From CAWKEY01 sp963696315 (lineage in GTDB: Bacteria; Pseudomonadota; Gammaproteobacteria; Methylococcales; Methylomonadaceae), in assembly GCA_963696315.1 (NCBI GenBank), contig CAVOJU010000003.1:1-64000 (forward strand): a DNA stretch of 64,000 nucleotides, given 5' to 3'. Of the stretch, positions 7,781 through 17,700 are shown in pieces. The notes under the pieces are model-generated. The model ran no database searches. It saw only the letters and a list, made by a program, of their open reading frames with translations, and was not told the DNA's origin. A program made the position numbers and the translations under genes. Position 1 is the stretch's first letter, and each line of letters starts with the position of its first letter.

Positions 7781-8827
7781 TCAGTTGAACCAGTGCGCAT
7801 GCTTGATATGCAGGGCAACCCGGTCGCCTTTGCTCAGTTTTAACTGCTTGAAACGCTCATTAGGCATTTCGGCGTACAGAATGGAACCGGCGGTGTCGTT
7901 GATTTGCGGATTGAACAATTCGACACGGATGGTTGCGCCCAAATGCTGCCAGTCTTTTAAGGTCACCGGGGAATTAGAACCCTTGGCGGCCTTTTCAATG
8001 TCGATATTGTGCGGACGCACATGCGCGACAATCCCCTTGGGCTCATCGAGGATGATGCCGGCGTTTTTCAGCCAGGCGGCATCGCTGTGTTGCAGATGCA
8101 AGACGTTGGTCTGGCCGATGAACTTGGACACAAAGGCATTGGCCGGATTGTCGTAAATATCATCAGGCGTGCCCTTCTGTTCGATGTGGCCCTGATTCAA
8201 CACCACGACCTGACTGGCGACTTCCATGGCTTCTTCCTGATCATGCGTGACAAAAATGCTGGTGACGTGCAGTTCATGATGCAAATTGCGCAGCCACTGC
8301 CGTAAATCCTTGCGGACGCTGGCATCCAGCGCGCCAAACGGCTCGTCCAGCAACAGCACGGAGGGCTCCACGGCCAATGCCCGCGCCAGCGCAATACGTT
8401 GACGCTGACCGCCGGACAATTGATCGGGAAAACGGTCATGCAGCCAGTCCAGTTGCACCAGTTTTAACAGCGAATGAACTTTGTCCTTAATGAACGCTTC
8501 GCTGGGGCGTTCCTTGCGCGCCTTGACTCTTAGGCCAAAGGCGATATTGTCAAACACGGTCATGTGCCGGAACAGCGCATAATGTTGAAACACGAAACCG
8601 ATATGGCGGTTTTTGACCGGTTGGTCAGTGACCTTGTCGCCTTTTAAAAACACGTCGCCCTGGTCGGCCTGTTCGAGTCCGGCAATGATGCGCAGCAACG
8701 TGGTTTTACCGCAACCGGAAGGGCCCAGTAAAGCCACCAGTTCGCCTTCGGGAATTTCCAGGTTGATATTGTCCAGCGCCGTAAAAGTGCCGAAATGTTT
8801 GCTGATATTATTTAAAGTAATGCTCAT
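7781..8827 (-). CDS. cysA: Sulfate/thiosulfate ABC transporter ATP-binding protein
   Basis: Cytoplasmic ATPase powering CysT-CysW. Walker A GPSGCGKTT, Q-loop FQHYALF, signature LSGGQRQRIALARAL, Walker B VLLLDEPFGALD and switch His VTHDQEEA are all present in the first 230 residues, followed by the TOBE-like regulatory C-terminus. ATG at 8827 gives MSITLNNISKHFG, the usual N-terminus, and 348 residues. A TTG 18 nt earlier is possible but has no better ribosome site. It is the last gene of the transporter operon (sbp-cysT-cysW-cysA), 36 nt after cysW. Confidence 0.93.
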   Translation of the reverse strand: MSITLNNISKHFGTFTALDNINLEIPEGELVALLGPSGCGKTTLLRIIAGLEQADQGDVFLKGDKVTDQPVKNRHIGFVFQHYALFRHMTVFDNIAFGLRVKARKERPSEAFIKDKVHSLLKLVQLDWLHDRFPDQLSGGQRQRIALARALAVEPSVLLLDEPFGALDASVRKDLRQWLRNLHHELHVTSIFVTHDQEEAMEVASQVVVLNQGHIEQKGTPDDIYDNPANAFVSKFIGQTNVLHLQHSDAAWLKNAGIILDEPKGIVAHVRPHNIDIEKAAKGSNSPVTLKDWQHLGATIRVELFNPQINDTAGSILYAEMPNERFKQLKLSKGDRVALHIKHAHWFN

Positions 8828-8863
8828 GACGGGTTTCTCAATCAAATCGTTGCATGCAAAAGG

Positions 8864-9748
8864 CTATTCCGAAGCGCCCTGGTGGGCGACTTTTAAATCC
8901 TGTTTTAACTTCCAATCCAGGAAAGTTTTGACTACCAGGGTCACCAGGGCCAGAGCCGCCAGGAGCGAAGCGCTGGCGAAGGAACCGACAAAGTCGTACT
9001 CGTTGTAGCTGACTTCAACATGCAACGGCAGCGTGTTGGTCAGTCCGCGGATATGGCCCGATACTACCGAGACCGCGCCGAACTCGCCCATGGCACGGGC
9101 GTTGCACAACAGTACGCCGTACAGCAGGCCCCATTTGATATTGGGCAAGGTGACCTTGAAAAAGGTTTGCCAGCCGTTGGCGCCCAGCGATAATGCCGCC
9201 TCTTCTTCCTCGTGGCCGATTTCCTGCATCAGCGGGATCAGTTCACGAGCGACGAACGGGAAAGTCACGAACATAGTCGCCAGAATGATGCCCGGCACCG
9301 CAAAAATGATTTTGATGTCATGCTCAGACAACCACGGCCCGATCCAGCCCTGTGCGCCGAAAATCAGCACATAAATCAAACCGGCAATCACCGGCGACAC
9401 GGAAAACGGCAGATCGATCAGGGTAATCAACAGGCTTTTGCCGCGAAACTCAAAGCGTGCTATCGCCCAGGCCGCGGAAACGCCAAAGACAGTCGTTACC
9501 GGCACAGTGACCAGCGCAACCAGCAGCGTCAAGCTGATCGCCGACAGCGTATCGGGCTGACTCAGACTGAAGGTATAGGCTATCCAGCCTTTGGCAAAGG
9601 CTTCGATCAACACCGTCGCCAGCGGCAACACCAAAAACAGGCCAATGACGGCCAGCGTTATCCCGACCAGGACATGCCGCACCCAGTCCGGATCGCTTAG
9701 CGTCAAGGATTTGGCCTTAAACGTAAAACCAGCAGCCATCGTATTCAT
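8864..9748 (-). CDS. cysW: Sulfate ABC transporter permease CysW
   Basis: Inner-membrane permease half with about six helices and the EAA loop (HEEEEAALSLGANGWQTFF), which docks on CysA. The ATG at 9748-9746 is preceded by AGGAGG, a strong ribosome site, giving MNTMAAGFTF and 294 residues. The longer open frame to 9793 would run through the ribosome site and the end of cysT. Only 11 bp separate it from the cysT stop, and its ribosome site abuts that stop. Confidence 0.93.
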   Translation of the reverse strand: MNTMAAGFTFKAKSLTLSDPDWVRHVLVGITLAVIGLFLVLPLATVLIEAFAKGWIAYTFSLSQPDTLSAISLTLLVALVTVPVTTVFGVSAAWAIARFEFRGKSLLITLIDLPFSVSPVIAGLIYVLIFGAQGWIGPWLSEHDIKIIFAVPGIILATMFVTFPFVARELIPLMQEIGHEEEEAALSLGANGWQTFFKVTLPNIKWGLLYGVLLCNARAMGEFGAVSVVSGHIRGLTNTLPLHVEVSYNEYDFVGSFASASLLAALALVTLVVKTFLDWKLKQDLKVAHQGASE

Positions 9749-9759
9749 CAGTGCGCCTC

Positions 9760-10587
9760 CTATAGTTGTCCGCTGCGGCGGCGTACCCACCACTGCAGGC
9801 TGTTAATCAACAGCAGCAACAGGAACGACAAAATCAACATACTCAAACCGACTGCCGCCGCGCCGTTATAATCGTATTGCTCCAGTTTGGTGATAATCAA
9901 CAGCGGTACGATTTCCGAGACATACGGCATGTTGCCGGCAATAAAAATCACCGAGCCATACTCGCCGACGCCACGGGCAAAAGCCAGCGCAACGCCGGTA
10001 ATGGTGGCGGGCAGAATGTTGGGCAAAATGACTTTCAAAAACGCCTGCAGGCGGCTGGCGCCCAGACTGGCGGCGGCTTCTTCCATTGCCGTGTCGAATT
10101 CCTGCAGCACTGGTTCAATGGTACGCACCACAAATGGCAGGCCGATAAAGATCAATGCAACAACAATTCCCAAGGGTTTATAGGCTATTTGGACGCCCAG
10201 GGTATCCATAATGATCTTACCGATCCAGCCTTTGGGTTCGTAAATCGTCGCCAGCACGATACCGGCTACCGCTGTCGGCAATGCGAAAGGCAAGTCGATC
10301 AGTGCATCAAAGAGCTTTTTACCCGGAAACGGATAACGCACCAGCGTCCAGGCGATGATAAAGCCAAACACCCCGGCTATCACAGCGGCGATCAATGCCG
10401 CGCCAAAACTGACACGGAACGAAGCCTGCACGCGCTGATTGGTCAAAATAGCCCAGTATTCATCCCAACTCAGTTGCAGGGTTTTCAGCACCATGGCGCT
10501 AAGCGGTATCAGCACGATCAAACCCAGATAAAACAGGGTAAAACCAAGGGCCGGGCGAAATCCCGGCATGATGTTACTTTGTGGCAT
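9760..10587 (-). CDS. cysT: Sulfate ABC transporter permease CysT (CysU)
   Basis: Partner permease of CysW, about six membrane helices, EAA loop AMEEAAASLGASRLQAFL. ATG at 10587 gives MPQSNIMPGFRPALGF and 275 residues, the family length. The open frame continues upstream to 10662, but that extension only reads through the REP-like palindrome (10618-10666) and is not real coding. An AAGG lies about 10 nt before this ATG. Confidence 0.93.
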   Translation of the reverse strand: MPQSNIMPGFRPALGFTLFYLGLIVLIPLSAMVLKTLQLSWDEYWAILTNQRVQASFRVSFGAALIAAVIAGVFGFIIAWTLVRYPFPGKKLFDALIDLPFALPTAVAGIVLATIYEPKGWIGKIIMDTLGVQIAYKPLGIVVALIFIGLPFVVRTIEPVLQEFDTAMEEAAASLGASRLQAFLKVILPNILPATITGVALAFARGVGEYGSVIFIAGNMPYVSEIVPLLIITKLEQYDYNGAAAVGLSMLILSFLLLLLINSLQWWVRRRSGQL

Positions 10588-10617
10588 GTCAATAACCTTC
10601 AAAAATAAAAAGCGACC

Positions 10618-10666
10618 TAAGGTAGGAGCGACGCCCCGTCGCGACGAAGGCGTCGCTCCCACCTTA
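10618..10666. repeat. REP-like palindrome in the sbp-cysT gap (GGAGCGACGCC type)
   Basis: TAAGGTAGGAGCGACGCC (10618-10635) is mirrored by GGCGTCGCTCCCACCTTA (10649-10666), with a GTCGCGAC palindrome in the middle. It lies inside the operon, between sbp and cysT, where such stem-loops often protect the upstream mRNA and lower expression of the downstream permease. A related copy is at 11790-11832. Confidence 0.75.
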
Positions 10667-10673
10667 GATTCGT

Positions 10674-11678
10674 CTAAGGCGTGTAGATCTGGTCGAAGGT
10701 GCCGCCATCATCAAAATGGTCTTTTTGCGCTTGCGCCCAGCCGCCAAATTTTTCATTCACCGTAAACAATTCCAGATTCGGGAAACGTTTCAGGTCTTCA
10801 GGATCGGCAAATTCGGGTTTCGAAGGACGATAAAAATGCTTCGCCGCCAGCTTTTGGCCAACCGGTGAATACAGGTATTGCAGATACGCTTCGGCCAGAT
10901 CCAGGTTGCCGGTCTTTTTGGCGACTTTATCGACTACGGCAACCGGCGTTTCAGCCTTGATACTGGTTGGCGGCACCACGATCTCAAACTCACCGGGGGC
11001 CTGTTCCTTCAGCGCCAAAAAGGCTTCGTTTTCCCAGGTGATCAGCACATCGCCGATACCGCGTTGAATAAAGGTGGTGGTTGAGCCGCGCGCGCCAGAA
11101 TCCAGCACCGGTACGTTTTTATAGAGCTTTTTAACAAAGTCCTTGGCGGCATCCTTGCTGCCGTAAGTCTTTTCACCGAACGCCCAGGCGGCCAGGTAGT
11201 TGTAACGGGCACCGCCGGAGGTCTTGGGGTTGGGCGTGATCACAGAGACGCCTTCTTTGGCCAGATCGTCCCAGTTTTTAATGGCTTTTGGATTGCCTTT
11301 GCGCACCAGTAATACAATGGTGGAGGTGTAAGGCAGGCTGTTGTTGGGCAAACGGCTTTGCCAGTCTGCAGGCAACAAGTGGGCTTTTTTGGCGATTTGA
11401 TCGATGTCGTAAGACAACGCCAACGTCAGCACATCGGCTTCCAGACCATCGATCACCGCGCGGGTCTGTTTGCCGGCGCCGCCGTGGGATTGTTGAATAG
11501 CGACATCTTCGCCGGTTTTTTCTTTCCAGTATTTGATAAATTCCTTGTTGTAGTCCTGATACAGCTCCCGCGTCGGGTCGTAGGATACATTCAGCAGGGT
11601 TCTGTCTGCCAGGGCCGTACCGCTTAGCAACAAGGCCAGGCTGAATAACAAGAACTTTAAGGGGGTGGTCAATTTCAT
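10674..11678 (-). CDS. sbp: Periplasmic sulfate-binding protein
   Basis: Captures sulfate for CysTWA. A Sec signal peptide (MKLTTPLKFLLFSLALLLSG, ending TALA) precedes the mature protein beginning DRTLLNVSYDPTRELY. The sulfate pocket blocks SHGGAGKQ and LTLALSYDID, and later PKTSGGARYNYL and SGARGSTTTF, are typical of Sbp/CysP. Length is 334 residues. ATG at 11678 follows an AAGGA 8 nt upstream. First gene of the transporter operon. CysB sites would be expected in the A/T-rich region above 11700, but I cannot define one. Confidence 0.93.
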   Translation of the reverse strand: MKLTTPLKFLLFSLALLLSGTALADRTLLNVSYDPTRELYQDYNKEFIKYWKEKTGEDVAIQQSHGGAGKQTRAVIDGLEADVLTLALSYDIDQIAKKAHLLPADWQSRLPNNSLPYTSTIVLLVRKGNPKAIKNWDDLAKEGVSVITPNPKTSGGARYNYLAAWAFGEKTYGSKDAAKDFVKKLYKNVPVLDSGARGSTTTFIQRGIGDVLITWENEAFLALKEQAPGEFEIVVPPTSIKAETPVAVVDKVAKKTGNLDLAEAYLQYLYSPVGQKLAAKHFYRPSKPEFADPEDLKRFPNLELFTVNEKFGGWAQAQKDHFDDGGTFDQIYTP

Positions 11679-11789
11679 GGTCTTTTCCTTAAATGAGTGT
11701 TTGTTGAAACTGTGCCCATGATAAGCACTTTAAGTAATGGGTAATAACGATATATTTAGAACTATGCTATCGATAAATCAGATAAACCT

Positions 11790-11832
11790 GTGGGAGCGAT
11801 CTTTTAAATCGCGACGAGGGCGTCGCTCCCAC
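11790..11832. repeat. REP-like palindrome (GTGGGAGCGA type)
   Basis: GTGGGAGCGA (11790-11799) and TCGCTCCCAC (11823-11832) enclose AAATCGCGAC. It is the same family as the element at 10618-10666 and lies upstream of sbp, between it and the end of the porin gene. Confidence 0.7.
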
Positions 11833-11895
11833 ATTGCATGCAGATTCCAAATTCACAGCCAAAGCCGATTTAAGGCTACTACTGCTGACTCACGC

Positions 11896-13421
11896 TTAAA
11901 GCTTGCCGTCGCCAAAGGCATTCAGCGATACTTCAAAGTAGAAGAAGTTGCCTGGCCTCCGACGTAAAGGGACCGTTGGCTGTGTTGCCCTTATCTTGTG
12001 AACTGGTAAAGTTACCCGGTTCGAAGCGGGCATAGCTCAAGCTCCAGTCAACATACGGGTTGAGTTGGTGACGCATGCGAATGTCCCATTCATGCCCGAG
12101 GAAGTTGCCGCTTTTGCCCGTCCTGTCCCGCAAATTGGCCCTATTCCAGGCATCGGTTTCGCTTTGCAGCCAGTAGGCGTTGTAGCCGGTATCAATGCGC
12201 ACATCCTTGTAAGGCGTGAATTCCAGGCGGGCCTTGGGGGCAAGAATGTTATCCCAGGAGAAATAATCGTTGCGCGACCACGGCTGATTAAAGCCGTAAA
12301 ACGCATCGACGCGCTGGTTAATATTATCAGTCGGGATTTTTGTCGCCGGTGCCGTAGCCGTAGTACGCACTGACCCTTGGCTTCCAGTCATGATCAAAGG
12401 TATAACCGCTTTCCAGCGAGTAAGCCAGGGAATCCTGCTGGCGCAAGGCCTGGGTGGTTACATTGGCTCTATTGGTTGCGATCGATCCGGAGCGGCCAAA
12501 CTGCTTGTTGATGTCGGCATCGAAATCAAAGCCGCTGTCTCCAAACTGACCATAAACCCTGAGGCCTGGCGCATAGATATCCATATCCGGCTTGCGATTG
12601 GCGACCACCGGATTGGTCAAATCGCCATTTTGCTTGCGGCCCAGGAAGTAGGGTTGAATAGTAATATAATCCGACCATTGCTTGATGCTCAGTACGCCGC
12701 CATAAATCCAGGTATCCTCATCGGGCTGGTCGAAGTCGTATTTCAGGCGTTGAACGGGCTGAAAGGCAAAGGTATCCAGATCCCAGTTGTTTTGCTTTTT
12801 GCCAAAGCGCACCCGGAAGCCTTCAAAATTGTTGGTGGTATTGCGGAACTGGTTGTTGCCTATCAAACGCCGATCCAGCAATTCCAGAGCCTGACGGCCG
12901 GCCCGGATGCTTAAGGGCCGGTTGTTACCGAGCGCATCGTCAAAATATAATTCAGCGTAGCCCTGAATCAATTCAAATTCGTTGACATCGGCATCGGTTC
13001 TTTCATATAGGCCGTTGTAACTGCGGGCATCTTCAAACTCGACAGCGAAACGCAGCGGATCGAGAATATCTTTTATCCCGATATACGCACGCGTCCTTAA
13101 TAACCAGAGATTATCGGGGTCGTTGCGCCATTTATTCAGCGTGGCGCCGGTGGTGGGATCATTTCTGCGCCGCAAATCGTTTTCGCGATATTCATAACGG
13201 GTCCGGAAATCCAGACCCACATCCAGCCAATCTACATCGCGGAACTGCTCGAATTGAGTCCGGCTTAAATTGCGCACATAGGCCGGAGGATCGGGATCCG
13301 GCTCGACGCGATAGCCTTTGGTTTTGCGGTAATAATCTTCGGCATTTGCCAGACCGGGCAAGGCCAAGAGCAGGCCTAGGGCGCTGAATGCCGATTTTGT
13401 GTTAATGAAAGAGCGCTTCAT
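11896..13421 (-). CDS. Alginate-export-type outer-membrane porin, two frameshifts
   Basis: Outer-membrane beta-barrel of the alginate_exp (AlgE-like) type. The N-terminus is a signal peptide (SAFSALGLLLALPGLANA), followed by YRVEPDPDPPAYVRN and DVGLDFRTRYEYREND, where the barrel starts. Reading shifts near 12335 (after GYGTGDKNP, continuing TDNINQRVDAFYGFNQPWSR) and again near 11950, where NFFYFEVSLNAFGDGKL to TAA at 11898-11896 is the natural end. The joined length is about 505 residues. Proteins of this family near sulfate transporters are often general anion or sulfonate porins; the substrate here is not known. Both breaks look like single-base indels. Confidence 0.8.
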
Positions 13422-13496
13422 TTTATTTACCTTGGTTAATATTTTCTTTATAAAAGGATTTTTTTTGAAGCTGCTAAAAACTCCTCAAAGTCCTCA

Positions 13497-13520
13497 TGTA
13501 CAGCGTATACAGCGTGTACA
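13497..13520. repeat. Three-fold 9-nt repeat TRTACA-gcg, possible operator
   Basis: TGTACA, TATACA and TGTACA occur at exact 9-nt spacing separated by GCG, and TGTACA is itself palindromic. The element is 76 bp upstream of the porin ATG on the minus strand, between it and yezD. The regular phasing suggests a protein-binding site; no factor can be named. The rest of the 13422-13697 gap shows no gene. Confidence 0.4.
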
Positions 13521-13697
13521 CTTTAGGCTTTCGAGCGCCCTCGCCTTTTGTGATGCCCCCGGCTCGCGACGTTTTTAAACAGCTTCTTTCTTACCTGCGC
13601 TAACTTCCGGCGATCCGGTCGGTTAATGGCAACTACAAATGGTTTACTCTCCGACGGTTCGGTAGAAAAATTTAATTCTGTCTTTGCGCGGCAGGAT

Positions 13698-13883
13698 TCA
13701 ATCGCTGACCTGCTGGTTGTTAACCCGGAATCTTTCCCGTTTGTCGATTTGCACGATCCGGCCATCATGGACAACAATTTCAACAGAACCAAAACGAATG
13801 CCCTGCACGATTGAAGCAATATGGGCAGCAATCTCTTGACTGTTCGCCTGCTTTAAAGAAGCACCATAGATATCTGAAGCCAT
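13698..13883 (-). CDS. yezD: YezD family small protein (DUF2292)
   Basis: A 61-residue protein whose middle, GIRFGSVEIVVHDGRIVQID followed by KRERF, is the signature of DUF2292/YezD. Family members are repeatedly found next to sulfate or cysteine genes, and the biochemical role is unknown. ATG at 13883-13881 follows AGAGGG. It lies upstream of the porin on the same strand, about 280 bp away. From 13884 to 14164 I see only A/T-rich intergenic DNA. Given its neighbours, a role in sulfur metabolism is the best guess. Confidence 0.8.
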   Translation of the reverse strand: MASDIYGASLKQANSQEIAAHIASIVQGIRFGSVEIVVHDGRIVQIDKRERFRVNNQQVSD

Positions 13884-14164
13884 TTAACCCTCTTACTTTT
13901 GATTTTGCTTGTTCATAGTGTGTTGCTCAGGTCAATCTGCGTTCAATTTGCAACAACTGTTGGTTAAATGGTAATTAAATTGGCTTGTTAAGTGAAACGA
14001 TATAATTAGAATTTGTTATCTGATAAATGAATATAAAGACAGTGCATTGCTGGGTTTTTAAAGCTTCCGCAGTTCATTTTGGGTTTTACTTTTGCTGTGA
14101 TGTTGCCGGAAAGCCTTGCCCATAGCCTTTCCTGGACATGCAAAAATTTGCTGAAAACGGGGAT

Positions 14165-14689
14165 TCAAATTCCCCAGCCGCCACCGGGAGAGGAATCATA
14201 TATCGCGTTTAAAAAATCAAATTCCGTTGCATACTGTTCCCCTTTTAACGTTTTTAGCAGGGCAAGTAGTTCAGTGGGCAAATTCGCCTCTTTCAATAAT
14301 TTTAGTGATTTTGGTTGCAGAGAATAAGCAAGTAATTGTCGATATTGAAAGCTGCCCCCGCCAAGATCAATCGAACCAAACATTTTCAGTCCCTTGCGTA
14401 TCCCTCTGGTTTTAACCGTTGGCTGTTGCCCTATCGGAGCCCAAGTACGAGCTAATGAACCCCACATCGCAAAGGAGACTTCGTCACCAAACAACACCAC
14501 TGCTTTTTCTTCTTTGGCTTTTTTGATTAGCGCGGGTAAGGTTTCTTCCAGCCAGACTTCTCTAGCCGTTTCATACTTTTCCTCATCCTGACGGTCACTG
14601 ACGAAGTGGGCCTTTTGGTAGCTTAACCCCAACTTTTTTAATAAGCTGGCCAAATAGTTGAGGTTGTAGCAAACAGAAAATTTGAGCAA
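14165..14689 (-). mobile_element. IS630-family transposase fragment
   Basis: The 174-residue frame carries the central part of an IS630-type (DDE_3) transposase: an RREY-like approach followed by VVLFGDEVSFAMWGSLARTW, where the DE pair is catalytic, then APIGQQPTVKTRGIRKGLKM and FGSIDLGGGSF. The N-terminal helix-turn-helix half and the last catalytic acid are absent, and the C-terminal end is replaced by unrelated sequence, so the copy is dead. It separates the sulfur region from the glutamate dehydrogenase. Confidence 0.75.
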
Positions 14690-14761
14690 AATGAGCTCTG
14701 AATCATATAGTTACGGGGTTTTGATATGTGAGGAAGGAGATGTTGTTGCTGAAAGTCTCAA

Positions 14762-17700
14762 TCAGCTATCGCTTGCAAGCAGCCGCTCCAGCTCCTTGCT
14801 CAAGACGATGGCAGGCAACAGAGTTGCCGGCAGGCTGTTGCTGATGTCCTGATACAGGCGACGGTAGCGATTGATTTTGTGTGTTTGCGCGGGGTTGCCG
14901 AAAAATTCGGCACAAGTGGCGGTTTTACTGGCCAGCACCTGCTTGATGACAAGTCCGGTCATGCGTTTCAAATCTTCCAGCAAGTCATTGGCCACTTTAC
15001 GTTCCCAATAATCATGCAGCGGCCTGTTTGCCAGTTGTTCATGAATTTCATCCAAACCCAGGTAACGGGTAGTTTCATTAAACAGGGTCAGGACAGTGAT
15101 GAAATCCTGGCTGGTTTCAGCTGTCATTGAAACAATCAGGGGGAAATCCTGAAGGCTGCCGATAAGCAGCAACCGTTGGGCAAGCGGATCAGGAATGCCC
15201 TCTTGCCGGTAGTCTTCAAGCTGCTCGCTGAATGGCTCGCTGTGCTGCTTGAAATAGCTTTCATACTCGGTCAAATGGCGTTTGTAGCACAGTATTGTCT
15301 GGTCGTTGGGGCGGATTTTTTTGTCCCGTAATGCCGCCCAGCGGCAAAATCCGGCAAGAATGTTCTCAAGCTGGAGCAATACCCGGTATTGGCTGTCGGC
15401 AGCGATTTTAGTGTCCAGCGCATGAATCGTCTGGCGCAGTTCATCGCCATCGAGAACCCGGTCAAAGGTCAGATAACAGCTGACATTATCGAGGGTATTC
15501 AGATCTTCCGAACCGGTATTCAACCTTAAAAATCGGCACCCGGCCTGGTTGATGATTTTATTGCTGACTACCGTCGCTTTAATGGCAGCGGCCAGGGGAT
15601 GCGCGGATAAATCCCGGCCAAAGCGTGCTCTGACCTGTTCGGGAAAGTAAGCCTCCAGATAACAGTCACAGCAGGATTCCCGAATCAGGGAGGCCTGTTG
15701 CTGTATCTCCTCGGTCAACTGCATTTTGCTGGCCGCCATCAATACGGCCAGCTCGGGCCGGGTTAGGGTCTGGCCGGGTCTTGCCAAAACAGCCTTGCTT
15801 TGCGGAAATGATTCCACGGCTCGATCGAGAAAGCCTTGCGCTTCCAGGCGATCCGCCAGTTGCAGATAGATCTCCGGGTTTTCTGCACAACGCAATTGTT
15901 CCAATGATAAACAAAGACTCTGTGCATAATTATCGGCCAGCACCAGCTCGCATACTTCGCCGGTCATGCTGACAAACAAAGGCTGGTAGTCCGTGATCAG
16001 TTGTTTCTTATGCAGGCCCATCAACAGGATTTTTAAGTTGACCTCATGGTCGGAGGTGTCCACTCCGGCCGAATTGTCCACCGCATCGGTATTGATGCGG
16101 CCTCCCTGCAAGCTGTATTCAATGCGCGCTTTCTGGGTGAGGCCCAGGTTGGCGCCTTCACCCACCACGCGCGCATGAAGCTCGGCAGCATCGACACGCA
16201 CATTGTCATTGGCGTGATCTCCTACTTCTTCATGCTTTTCAGTGCTGGCTTTAACATAGGTACCGATACCGCCCAGCCATAATAAATCCACCGGCGCGGT
16301 CAGCAGATAACGGATCAGGGATTCGCCATCCAGGGATTTGTAGCGCAGTCCCAGCCATTTTTTCAGCTCCGGCGATACCGGAATATCTTTGGCCGAGCGC
16401 GCATAAACTCCCCCGCCTGCGGAAATAAGCGTCCGGTCATAATCGTTCCAGCTCGATCCGGGCAGCTCAAACAGGCGCTTGCGTTCATTGAACGGCCCAT
16501 CACCGGCCATCGGATCAGGGTCAATGAAAATATGCTGGCCACTGAAAGCCGCCAGCAGCCGGGTATGGGGCGACAACAACATGCCGTTGCCAAAAACATC
16601 GCCGTCCATACTGCCGATGCCGACAACGGTAAAAGCTTCGCTTTGAATATTCTTGCCCAGTTCTCGAAAATGCCTTTTGATGCACTCCCAGGCGCCGCGT
16701 GCGGTAATACCCAGGGCTTTATGGTCATAGCCGCGCGAGCCGCCGCTGGCAAAGGCGTCGCCCAGCCAGAATCGATACTCCGCCGCGACCGAATTGGCAA
16801 TATCTGAAAACCGGGCCGTGCCTTTATCGGCGGCCACGACCAAATACGGATCCGCATCATCGTAGGCCACCAGATCAGGCGCACGCACGACCCGATCCTC
16901 GACATAATTGTCAGTTAAATCCAGCAGTCCGCGTATCAGCGTGATATAGGCCTTTTTGCCGGCTGCTTTGAAATCAGGTTGGGTGCCATTTTTCTTGACC
17001 ACAAAACCGCCCTTGGCACCGGTCGGGATAATCAGGGCATTTTTGCTGGTCTGGGTCTGCATCAAACCCAGAATTTCGGTTCTAAAGTCATCAGGGCGAT
17101 CTGACCAGCGTATGCCGCCGCGAGAAATTTTGCCCATGCGCAAATGAATGCCTTCCATATCGACGGCATGCACGTAAATCTCGTTTTGCGGTTTCGGCGC
17201 GGGCAACTCAATAACGCCGAGACTGTTGATTTTAAAAGCGATAAAGTAATCAGGCTGCGAACGGCGCTGATGAAAGTTACAGCGCATGGTGGCATCAATC
17301 AGATTAAACAGGGTGCGTAAAATGCGGTCATCATTGATATCGTCCACCGTAGTCATGCTGTCCAATAATTGCATGCGTAACGGCAATAGCATCTGTTCTT
17401 CCCGAACCATGGCATCATCCCAATCAGGATGGGGTCTGAAACGGGCTTCGAAGTAATTAAACAGACACAGCGCCACTTGCGGATTGTTGATCAGGGCATG
17501 ATGAAAGCTGGCCCGGGTGGTCGGATGTCCGAGCTGCAAATAATAATTGCGATACGCCCGGAACACATCAATCGCTTGCCAGTTCAAGCCCGTCAGCACC
17601 AGCAGGCTGTTGAGCGCATCATTCTCGACCTTGTCATCGAGTACGGCCTGGATAGCCTCGAGCAGGGAGCTGGTTAATCTGCGGAACGACTCGGGCTGGC

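Noticed and set aside
9766..10608. 280-codon plus-strand frame
   Set aside because: Antisense shadow of cysT; composition Gln/His/Arg-rich as expected for the complement of a membrane protein gene, with no domain.
10588..10662. Longer start for cysT
   Set aside because: The extra frame only reads through a REP-like palindrome; ATG 10587 gives the family's length.
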